From Leucogyrophana mollusca (taxonomy: Eukaryota > Basidiomycota > Agaricomycetes > Boletales): a DNA stretch of 20,469 bases. This document shows positions 1 through 8,320 of this stretch, one piece after another. Made by a program: the position numbers and the translations under genes. Location: assembly GCA_021014945.1 (NCBI GenBank), contig MU266706.1:1-20469 (forward strand). The letters run 5' to 3'. Below the pieces are notes generated by a model that worked only from the letters and a program-made list of their open reading frames with translations, searched no databases and had not been told where the DNA came from. Numbering within the stretch: the stretch's first letter is position 1; every line of letters begins with the position of its first letter.

Positions 1-600
1 ACTGTATACCCTGGCTCAGATATCCGACATATATAAGCTGTAAACATCGTGGACATATGGTCGGACCTATGTATAGCGTATATTGCCTGGGAGGTATAGA
101 TTCCGGATCAACGGATCAACATCTCGTCGATGTGTCAATCATATCCGTGAGATATAATTCAGATGTTTATCCTATCATTGCTCCCGTGGATCGAGAAGAT
201 AATTAATAAATTTGTCGGCTTGATATGGCGCGAAAACTATGCGCTCAATATTTATGATATATTGGTCTAATAATTCTATTTTCAAATATCTTGGGTATAT
301 ATTCGGCAGGTGGCCGTGTATGTCTTATAGGTCTACCAAGGTACGGCACAATGGCCCCGGTGGGTGAGGCCCCAGGCCCGGGTTGTAACCACGCTCTGCA
401 GCCGACACAGCCAATGTTAGAGAACCTGATGCCGACAGCCTCTGCCAAGGCATCATTTCGCCGGACGATTTGGTCTGATGTTCGGATAATCATGAGCGCG
501 TCAGACGGAATGGCCTGCATTTATACCCAATGTTGGGGCACTTGGATACATATCGCATCGTTTCACCCCCGTCTTCCATCTTACCACCCAGACTGCCCCC
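1..600. other. Upstream region of the GH3-like gene, no gene seen
   Basis: No supportable coding sequence. The first ~300 bases are AT-rich with several short TATA-like runs. A perfect 8-bp tandem duplication (CGGATCAA twice) sits at 104-119. The rest probably holds the promoter and 5' UTR of the gene starting at 601. The longest open frames here (about 90-120 codons) have no recognisable domain and no splice pattern supporting them. Confidence 0.5.
520..525 (+). promoter_or_regulatory. Candidate TATA element of the GH3-like gene
   Basis: TTTATA lies about 76-81 bases upstream of the proposed start codon at 601, a plausible distance for a fungal TATA element with a short 5' UTR. This is a motif match only; the AT-rich upstream DNA contains other TATA-like strings, so the call is weak. 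Confidence 0.25.
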
Positions 601-2829
601 ATGTCCTCTGTAAACGAATTCCCCCCATCACCCATCACGACCCTCACGCCGGAGCTCACTGACAGTCTCCACAAACGCACGCAGGCCGTGCTCTCTTACC
701 TCGTCAAGACCAACTCAATATCCACCTTCTTCAAGGACGCTGATATCCTGTCAGATTTTCGCGGCGCGCTTTCTGCCAATGATGGGCTGGAGACGATCTT
801 GGCAGACCCAGAAAGGCTCTTCAGCACTTACCATGAAAATGTGGGCCTCAGTGCATACGAGAACTACCTTCCATTCGTATCCCGTCTCTTCGAGAAGCCA
901 TGCCAGACTTCATCGGTTGAGAATCTGATGGCTCCCGGGCTACCCTACTTCATTGCGCATTCGTCTGGTACGTCAGGAGGAGCAACGAAACATTTCCCGA
1001 AGTATCGTCACCCCGAACATATGTCAACGTCAACAAGTCAGACTATGCAGGCCTCCAACCCCGTCAGTAAACGCGGGGGGAAGAACTGCATTGCTTTCTC
1101 CTTGGGTTATCGTCAGGTTGTGACCCCAATCAACGAGGAAGGCGATGTCGGACGCCAGATACCTGTATGTCTGATGTCGTCAGGAACGATACGAATGTAC
1201 TCCGAAATGGTGCGCAGAGTCCCAAACCCTATCCCAAACCCATTGTTGACCCATTCTCCAGACGGTCGAGAGGGATCCTATATATAAGACCATAAGAAGT
1301 TAGTTTCGGTCAGGTTCGCTTGCATCTTCAGCTGATTATTTTACAGTCCCAAATAATTCCTCTCCGCTGGCGTGCTCCTTCATCCCGAACTACAAATCGT
1401 TCCTTTTCATGCACGCTCTTTTTGCCCTGCAGGAGCCCCAGGTCGAGCTTATCAACACGATGTTCAGCACAATATTCCGTGACATGTGCCGCATCATTGA
1501 CGAACAATGGGAAACTCTGGTTCAGTGCATCGAGGCGGGCACTATACCAGAGCTTGAGAGCATCGAAAATGTACGAGAAAACCTGCAGGTACGAGCATCC
1601 CTTCGAATGCAGATGGAGGAGTTGCTTATACTTCGCAGACTTTCTTGCAGCCATCCCCTGACCGTGCCAAAGAGCTTCGCAAAATCGGAAAAGCCACCGA
1701 TTCCCCTGGGTGGTTCACTAAAATATGGCCAGGTTTGCGAACCGTTGTCGCGATATCAAGTGGCCCCTTCGCAACAGTTGTCCCCGAGGTCAGTGATGAC
1801 TCGCGGGCTGTAGAGCAACTTTCTGACACTTATAATCCTAGCTCCGGCACTACATCGGACCAGACGTCGTACTGCAAACTCTGGGTATTAATTGTAGCGA
1901 GGCGTTTTTGGCGTTAGCGTACGATAATCGGGACCCCAGTCTCTACAAGGTCGTCGGCTCAGATGACATCATCGAGTTTCTCCCTATCGATCAACCCGAA
2001 GAGTCCGAATATCTCACTCAAACAGTAAGGCTTTTCGCCAGCAGCCACCATCGTAGCATTTTTAACATGACTTGTATTATTTACAGTGGAATGTGGAAGT
2101 AGGGAAGAAGTATGAAGTAATCCTCACCACAAGGGACGGCTTCTGGCGGTACCGTCTCGGTGATGTTGTTGAAATCGTCGGTTTTGACCCTCGCGATGGA
2201 CAGCCCATAATACATTATCTAGAGGTAAGTGTCCTTCCTGTCTATCCATCAGGCCCCGTCCTAATACTTTTTTTTCCCCAGCGCCGAAAGTGAGCTAATG
2301 TTAAGATCGGATTGTCTTTTTGGGTTACTAACCCGTATCTTCAGTGTGCACATACGGCTCGCGAATGAGATAACGACGGAGAAGCAGCTGCAAGACGCGC
2401 TTGCCTCCGTGTCACAGTCACTCGGCGGCGTCTCAGAATTCTGCGTCTCTCCAGATTACCGCCGGAGCATCCCGCGGTACGCGTTCTTCGTCGAGCCGCA
2501 CAACGAATATGGTAAGGATGTCGATTCCAAGTCAGCTGGCCCCTAATCCATAGCTAATGGCTTTTCCGATAGACTCGACAGCTCCCCGCGCACCAGCTAC
2601 CCTCCACACGTACCTTCAGCAGCACAACGAGAATTACTTGAAAGAAAGCACGGCTGGCAAGATTGACAAGCCTAGCGTGCATGTCCTGAAGCAGGGAACG
2701 TTCAGTGATTTCCGGGAATGGAAGATTCGGGCGACGAACTCGGCGTCCGGGCAAATAAAGGTGCCCCCCGTCGTGTGGGACGAGGTGACACGGAAGTGGC
2801 TTGAGGAGAGGGTGTTGCAAGAGTTCTGA
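601..2829 (+). CDS. GH3-superfamily acyl-acid-amido synthetase, 8 exons
   Basis: Recognised as the GH3 family (acyl-adenylate-forming enzymes that join carboxylic acids to amino acids; plant members act on auxin and jasmonate). The fungal substrate is unknown. Exons: 601-1264, 1347-1588, 1639-1788, 1842-2024, 2087-2224, 2282-2289, 2345-2511, 2573-2829, giving 602 residues, normal for GH3. Nucleotide-binding motif SSGTSGG is at residues 121-127. The family block with LMSSGTIRMYSEM follows in exon 1, FIPNYKSFLFMHALFAL in exon 2, GWFTKIWPGLRTVVAISSG in exon 3, a CSEAF motif near 370 (equivalent of the plant SSE site) and YRLGDVVEIVGFD at 435-447. All introns keep frame. Exon 6 is only 8 nt. The weakest junction is the first donor (GTCGAG at 1265), chosen because it is the only GT of correct phase before an in-frame stop. 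No signal peptide; probably cytosolic. Confidence 0.9.
2282..2289 (+). other. 8-nt microexon of the GH3-like gene
   Basis: CGCCGAAA is bounded by CAG before it and GTGAGC after it. It encodes Arg-Arg and the first two bases of an Asn codon. Without it, the exons ending at 2224 and starting at 2345 cannot be joined in frame: the direct join runs into a TGA within 8 codons. With it, the protein reads HYLERRNVHIRLANE, matching the expected GH3 continuity. Confidence 0.75.
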
Positions 2830-3300
2830 AGATGGTGTGCTGACCGCTGGCTGTGGCAGCAGACATGGCGTAATTCACAAGTGACTTTTTATCGTTATAG
2901 CGAGCATCCCCTCCACTATATAATCCACATCCAATGTTGTAACTGTATACAGCCCCTTGCCCATAATAAAAACCATCTTACAAGCAGACAGCTGGTTAAA
3001 GCGCTTTCGGACATCGTTATTAGATGTCATTATTCCGTGGACGACGATACATTATATATGTCACGGTATGCATGTGTATGAACAAGGGAGACAGATGACA
3101 ACCCATCGACGCAAAAAGACAAAGTGTGCTGGACAATGCTGATGCTCTATGGTAGCCGAAAGCAAATGCACTATAGGACGATGTAGGACAAGTAGGATAA
3201 ACGAGGGGCTAGAGAAGACGTTAAGTCATCTTTGCGTCGCAACAGCAAGAACAGTATACTCACGAAAATGTACACTAACAGCATGGGCAAGGGAGGAAGT
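2830..3300. other. Convergent 3' intergenic region between GH3 and RING genes
   Basis: Tail-to-tail spacer of about 470 bases holding both 3' UTRs. An AATAAA at 2965-2970 lies 136 bases after the GH3 stop and could serve its polyadenylation. Open frames here are short and carry no recognisable domain. I see no gene. Confidence 0.5.
2965..2970 (+). terminator. Candidate polyadenylation signal (AATAAA) of the GH3-like gene
   Basis: Canonical hexamer on the plus strand 136 bases downstream of the stop at 2829. Fungal poly(A) signals are loose, so the match is suggestive only. Confidence 0.3.
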
Positions 3301-5973
3301 TCAGAGCGCTGATACGCCTTCTTCCCATTCCTCCCTCGTCACGCAACCAACTGCCCGGCACACCGGGCACGATACCTCGATCTGTGGCTCTGTCTTATCC
3401 TCTCCGCCCCACCCAGCCACGCGCTCGGCGCTGACCAGGCATGCTGGATGGAATTTGTGTGGGCACACATGCGTGCCTACTGTAGCGGCATCAAGAGGCG
3501 TGATCGACACTTGCTTGATGGACAACGAAGACAAATCAGGCAACGGATCTTCATCGGACGGTCCTATCCCACAGCTTATGTCGAAACACCGTAGCCCAGC
3601 TTCACGCTCCTTTTGCTCTACCCGCTGGCGCAGGGATGGGCCCGGGGCCGGAGGGAGCGTCCACACCTTCCTCTCACGGTGGGGAGGCATGGGTCGGGAA
3701 GATCGTGGAAACCACTGTGTCCCAGGCCGAGGGGGCTGCGGCGCAGGACCTTGAGTGGGGGGTACCGCAGCGGTAGGTGGATGGTTGTGCCCTGGCGGTT
3801 GCGCAAAAATTGGCGCCGCGCCTGCGCCCCGGCCACGAAACATGTTCTCGAGAATGGTCTGCATGTCTTCGTTTGGAGGAGGTCCCCCTGCCCCTATATC
3901 CCCGGGTGGACCACCAACGAACATGTCGACGCCGATCGTGAAGAATTCATTGCCAAGGGGTGCTTGGTCCCCTGCAGTAAAGAAGTTCGGCATCGACTGC
4001 GCGCGTGCGCGCTGTGCGCCTGGGGCTGGCGGATTGGGCTGTCCATCAAAGGGGGGCCCACCTTGTGGTGCTCCTGACTGGGGCGGATGAGCGGCTAGGC
4101 CGGCGAGGGGGAAGATATGCGTGAACCCGGGGATAGCAGCAAAGGGCATTAATCCCGGAGGACGGGCGCCAGGTGCTGGTGGAGCAGGAGCAGGAGCAGG
4201 GGGGGCGGGTACGGACTCGGCGGCAGGGATATCATGTGAAGGAGCGGTAGCTGCTGAGGTGGTGGGTTGGGGGGAGAAGGCAGGAATAGATGCACCTTCG
4301 CCTGCAGGGGCATCCGGCGCGGCGGCGGGTGCGGGTGCAGCAGCTGGGTCTCTTGCCTGACCTTGGGGAGGGGGAGGGTTGAAGGCTCGTCGAGGGGTGT
4401 ATGTGAGATTCTCAGGGTCAATGTTGAATCGACATGTGGGACAGGTCACATTTCTCGCTCGAGAAAACCACGGAAGGAGACAAGATGCGTGGAAAACGTG
4501 TGCGCACGGAAGGGAAATGATTTTCGGTTCCTCTGGGACGGATGATGTAGAGGACGGGTCTGGTGACAAGGATGGCGGTGCGTGTTCAGAGGAGCTGGCT
4601 TCTGCCTCCGCCGGGTCACTGATTGGGTTAGTGTTAGAGGACGTATCGCCATTAGATGAAGGCCGGTCCTCTGGCGACTCTTTAGGCTTGAATCCATCGT
4701 TCTCTGCATCTAGCAGTGTGTCCCAGCAAATCGCGCAGCCGGGAGTACTCGACAAATCACTGGTCCCGGAGGCATCATCTACATGACCGCCCGGTGCGCC
4801 CCCCACCCTCTCTAGCCGCTTTACCAGCCCTATGGGCACAACCTCAAGACCATCTACAAGCCTTTTAGCACGTTCGGGGTCCTCTCGGTTGTCGTCGAGA
4901 CCATGTCCCAGATTTTGTATCTCTTGGAAGAAGGCCGCAACGGAGGCAAGAAGTTCTTCACGAGCTCCAGGCTCATTAAAAAAGTTCAGGGGTGGCCCTT
5001 GGTTTTCGCCAGAGTGTTGGCCCTGGCCCGCTGCGTTAGGGGCACCGGCGCCGTGGCGGAAGAACTGGGGCGGCCCAGCAATAGGAATAGTGAAGGTGAA
5101 ACCTGCAGTCAAAACAGGTATACCGCGCGGTGCGCCACCGGGGTTCGCATTATTTCCAGTCGGTGGAGGATTTACGTTTCCCTCACCAGTCTCGTTGATG
5201 ACATCACCCTCAGCATCAGGCGGATCCATGGCGTCGAACAGCGGAGCCATGAAGCCTTCAAAGAAACCCTGCGTGCCAGGGAACTGAGGCTGCTGCGGCT
5301 GCGGCTGATTAGAGGGCTGTGGCTGCAGCGGCCGATTCGTAGCAGGACTACCTACACGCTGTGAAGGATGTCTACGATCCCGTGCTTCATCGATGTCATC
5401 CTCCACGCGTGCGCGCCTGTTTCCAGCGATTGGCTCCAAGGGAGGCAAGTCGTCTTCATCGTCAGTCCATGCACTGTCATGGTCGTCCTCGACAGGCCTC
5501 AGAACAGGCATCCTCTCCACCTCCACAGCGTCGTTGTTGGACTCGTCAGAGGAATCAGAAACCGACTGGAGGTCGGGCATGGAATCGACATCATCGTCAC
5601 GCTGGACCCGTGTGGGATGATCGGGTACAGCGGGTGCTAGTGCCATTTCAACGTCCTCAAACGCTGGAGCAGGCCCTGATGGCCCGGAAGTGGAATGCGA
5701 GGAAGAAGCGCCTTGGTCGAGGGGTGTCATTTCGCGGTCTTGGGTGACATTATGCGCACCCGCCGCTGGATTTATTGGCTCCAAGGGCGGCAAATCATCC
5801 ATGTGGGATGGTTGGGGATGGGCATGTTGCTGCGCAGCACCGCCGTGATTGTGTGTTAATGCATGATTAATATTGCGAAACATGTTCTGCAGAGTTGTTG
5901 GGAGATGAAGCCCTTGACCGAAACGATGTGCTCTGTTTGAGCCATGGTCGTTGTTGTTGTTGCCGTTGTCCAT
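3301..5973 (-). CDS. RING-type (probable E3 ubiquitin ligase) protein, intronless
   Basis: Single open frame of 890 residues from ATG at 5973 to TGA at 3303-3301. First zinc site is RING-H2: C413-x2-C416, then after a long gap C490-x-H492-x2-H495-x2-C498-x12-C511-x2-C514. The 73-residue spacer between C416 and C490 is Ser/Pro/Glu-rich and much longer than the usual loop. A second RING-like site at the C-terminus has C796-x4-C801, C837-x-H839-x2-H842-x2-C845 and C869-x2-C872. The rest is low-complexity: acidic N-terminus with a duplicated DDLPPLEPI motif (59-67 and 174-182), then Pro/Ala/Gly-rich linkers. No membrane segments or signal peptide. RING-H2 proteins usually recruit an E2 and transfer ubiquitin; substrate and localisation are not evident. 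The lack of introns contrasts with the intron-rich neighbours. The family beyond RING is not recognised. Confidence 0.88.
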   Translation of the reverse strand: MDNGNNNNDHGSNRAHRFGQGLHLPTTLQNMFRNINHALTHNHGGAAQQHAHPQPSHMDDLPPLEPINPAAGAHNVTQDREMTPLDQGASSSHSTSGPSGPAPAFEDVEMALAPAVPDHPTRVQRDDDVDSMPDLQSVSDSSDESNNDAVEVERMPVLRPVEDDHDSAWTDDEDDLPPLEPIAGNRRARVEDDIDEARDRRHPSQRVGSPATNRPLQPQPSNQPQPQQPQFPGTQGFFEGFMAPLFDAMDPPDAEGDVINETGEGNVNPPPTGNNANPGGAPRGIPVLTAGFTFTIPIAGPPQFFRHGAGAPNAAGQGQHSGENQGPPLNFFNEPGAREELLASVAAFFQEIQNLGHGLDDNREDPERAKRLVDGLEVVPIGLVKRLERVGGAPGGHVDDASGTSDLSSTPGCAICWDTLLDAENDGFKPKESPEDRPSSNGDTSSNTNPISDPAEAEASSSEHAPPSLSPDPSSTSSVPEEPKIISLPCAHVFHASCLLPWFSRARNVTCPTCRFNIDPENLTYTPRRAFNPPPPQGQARDPAAAPAPAAAPDAPAGEGASIPAFSPQPTTSAATAPSHDIPAAESVPAPPAPAPAPPAPGARPPGLMPFAAIPGFTHIFPLAGLAAHPPQSGAPQGGPPFDGQPNPPAPGAQRARAQSMPNFFTAGDQAPLGNEFFTIGVDMFVGGPPGDIGAGGPPPNEDMQTILENMFRGRGAGAAPIFAQPPGHNHPPTAAVPPTQGPAPQPPRPGTQWFPRSSRPMPPHRERKVWTLPPAPGPSLRQRVEQKEREAGLRCFDISCGIGPSDEDPLPDLSSLSIKQVSITPLDAATVGTHVCPHKFHPACLVSAERVAGWGGEDKTEPQIEVSCPVCRAVGCVTREEWEEGVSAL
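4181..4201 (-). repeat. Short (GGAGCA)n run in the RING gene
   Basis: Three perfect GGAGCA units followed by a G run encode an alternating Ala-Pro stretch in the linker after the first RING site. This is a coding microsatellite-like tract and a likely spot for length variation between strains. Confidence 0.6.
5428..5454 (-). repeat. DDLPPLEPI motif, copy 2, in the RING protein
   Basis: Encodes residues 174-182. The same nine residues occur at 59-67 (5773-5799). Both lie in an acidic disordered N-terminus. The two copies differ at several mostly third-codon positions, so the protein sequence seems conserved rather than freshly duplicated. Confidence 0.7.
5773..5799 (-). repeat. DDLPPLEPI motif, copy 1, in the RING protein
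   Basis: Encodes residues 59-67, identical at the protein level to copy 2 (5428-5454). The motif has the look of a short linear docking site: acidic pair, hydrophobics and prolines. The function is inferred, not known. Confidence 0.7.
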
Positions 5974-6282
5974 GCCCGTAAGAAGGTCAGAACGAACCTC
6001 TGATCCTGAATGTTGAGATTATACCGGGAGATGGCGATGGTTGTGGAACAAGCTGGACCTGTCAACTGAAACGCTTTCCAATTGCTGACTTAGGACGTGA
6101 CGCTTGTTTGGCTCAAGCACCAGAACATTCGCCACAGCTGTAGCAGTGCCACGCCTGCACCCAACTTTCCCAAGAGCAGTCCTTGCACAAAACGCAAACG
6201 CATGGAATTATAAAGGTCTTCAGCAAGTACAATGTAAATACCACCATCTGCATGAAAATTAAAGTGTGAAGAACTTCTGCAG
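5974..6282. other. Spacer between PSS 3' end and RING gene start
   Basis: About 309 bases between the stop of the phosphatidylserine synthase (minus strand) and the ATG of the RING gene (minus strand). It must contain the PSS 3' UTR and the RING promoter. No coding sequence and no clear TATA element stand out. Confidence 0.5.
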
Positions 6283-8320
6283 TCACTGTGCTTTCGCCTT
6301 GTTGCTGCGTCTGTGCTTCCGGACGTATCTCCTTACAGCTGGAACGCCAAACTATTCCACCTTAGTAGAGAACAAGGGGCCGAACAAAACGCAACTCACC
6401 CGCACAGCAGGGTAAAGGACCAACAATATCCCGCCAATGCTCCAAGCCCATTTAATATGCAGCGGCAAAGGCGCCTCGAACTGTCCTTTGCTCCATTTGG
6501 TAATAACGAGGAGCTCGGTGAGGACGGTCGCTAGGAGCAGCCAGACGTGCTGCCCCATTCGCTTCGCCTTCCTGCAGGCAGATGAGCATCACTACCGGCT
6601 CGACAATAGTGAATGAGCCGACACACCGTGGGCTGTTAATGTATTGATACAACTCTCTGACGGCGGGGAGTGCGCAGAGAAAAATGAATGCAAGGCGAAG
6701 GATAATAATCGGGTGGTCAGGTTCCATCCATAATAGACTCTAAAATTCCGCTCGTGTTCGCATCGTTTATTGCGGTAAGTAGCAACCGGGACTTACCTTC
6801 AGATAGAAAGGGTTGAGCTCGGCCGCCAGAAACACGGCGAGAAGCAGCACAACGGTGAAATAATGCAGGAACGATCCTGTGCCCTCCCACTTGAAGGCAG
6901 TCCAATCATGTGGGGAAAATTGACTCAGCACCCTGCGTGCCTTGGATCGCAAGCCTCGTGTCTGTCGTAGACCACGCCATTCGTAAGGCTAGGAGAAGGG
7001 GACTCAGTCGCGAGAAAGGACATAAGAGAAAGGTGTCCACTTTGACTTCGAGATATTGACAAGTTTTTATTCCTGTGAGGGCCGACTAAGATTGCGCAAA
7101 GAAATTTGGGGGTCAGAGTTGCATACCCAAGTATGTTCCCAGCCAGTTGCAAAGAAGCACGTCGAGAATCCACTGGCACAAAAACCTCAGTCGCTAGGAC
7201 AACTTGTTGATCAATCATCTTACATGATCCCACCAGCACTGCCGGATTGTCAGCTGCAGATATGAATGAACTTGTCCAAACATACCTCAGCAAAGTTTGG
7301 TAACTGGTGTTGCAAGCTGTATTCAGCAAACTCAAATGCGATACTGAGGATCTGAAGGTTATTGAGGACAAAGGCTACATCATTCAGAACCAAGGGGTAC
7401 CCACCCAACAAAACCAGTAGTCGCGCAATATCATGGCTTTACCGAACCAGCCCAAAGCGTGGGCAACACAAAATATGTCCAGCGCGTTCTATCCTTGTCT
7501 GTGAGATCCACAACACAAAATCATTGTATAACTTCAAGTCCACTCACCCATATATTATGCGCTGTCAATTCGCAGTTTTCTGCGTAACTTTTCTCTGGAA
7601 GAGGTACGTTAAGTGTGGGGTCCAGAAGCGTCATCATCTGCCTCGCAGAGTGGAGATCTTGGAACAGCAGAAATACAAGGGCGAGCTCGTAAAGTAGGTT
7701 AACGCCCAGCACGACACGCCAGAATGCGGGGTGCGGTCTGATGAATGGCCCGTCGCGGAATTGAATCATGGAGAAGACCAAAAACGAGGCTACGGCGGCA
7801 TATACTCCGCTGGAAAACCGTCAGACAGAGCAAATGAGAAAAGGATATTGTCGATTACACGCGGCGTTTATCTCGTCCCTCCTCCAATACATCCTGGGTC
7901 ATGGCGATGTAAGCCAGTGCTGCAAGCCCGAAGGAAAGTGTTGTTAGCGTGATCGGCTTATAAAAGAATCTGCCGGGGGTTCAATTTGGTGACCACGGGT
8001 GAATGCAGGCACTGACTCGATAGAAGTGTCATTTTTTTCTTGGAAGGGCGTTATCCAGGTATAAGGCTCTGTGCGGTCTGCCTTTGAGGGGCGGCCGGTG
8101 AATCAGAGTATTCTGTTGAAACAGCACTCCACATACATCATACCCTATTACATGGCAGCCTCAGCATAGTGGGGCATAGAGGTATGATCGTCGGCCAGTA
8201 CTCACAGCGCACGGGAATTCCATTCAGTCCAGGCTCAGGCTCAAGCTCCGGCTCAGGTGCTACGACATCGGAGTCTTCTACGGGTGAAGTTGGTGATTGG
8301 TCCTCAGCTTCGTATGTCAT
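6283..8320 (-). CDS. Phosphatidylserine synthase, base-exchange (PTDSS) type, 13 exons
   Basis: Integral ER-membrane enzyme family that swaps the head group of existing phospholipids for serine. Exons in gene order: 8320-8206, 8077-8017, 7969-7859, 7809-7548, 7488-7405, 7351-7286, 7238-7224, 7172-7127, 7072-7041, 6988-6797, 6739-6627, 6571-6400, 6351-6283; 445 residues. Family landmarks: FFYKPITLTTL at 60-70, RDGPFIRPHPAFWR at 114-127, NALDIFCVAHALGWFGKAM from 184, LPNFAE then CWWDH then WILDVLLCNWLGTYLG (228-254), a YEWRGLRQ stretch, AELNPFYLK, and a C-terminal block with ALPAVRELYQYINSPR. Multiple hydrophobic segments are visible. The N-terminus is acidic (EPELEPEPG repeats); the C-terminus ends in a basic tail. 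Exon 7 is 15 nt. The least certain parts are intron 1 (128 nt) and the last exon. Next to it lies the RING gene, in tandem. Confidence 0.92.
7224..7238 (-). other. 15-nt microexon of the phosphatidylserine synthase gene
   Basis: Encodes Cys-Trp-Trp-Asp-His, flanked by CAG on the 5' side and GTAAGA on the 3' side (minus strand). These residues fit the conserved family stretch between LPNFAE and the ILDVLLCN segment, where animal PTDSS proteins also have a CWWD motif. Skipping it would keep frame but delete conserved residues. Confidence 0.85.

Noticed and set aside
3613..5747. Many plus-strand open frames opposite the RING gene
   Set aside because: They are antisense shadows produced by the G/C-rich Pro/Ala-coding strand; the minus frame has the zinc ligands.
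6925..7371. 148-codon minus-strand open frame across the middle of the PSS gene
   Set aside because: It runs through introns in the wrong frame; the spliced exons in this interval encode the conserved PTDSS residues.
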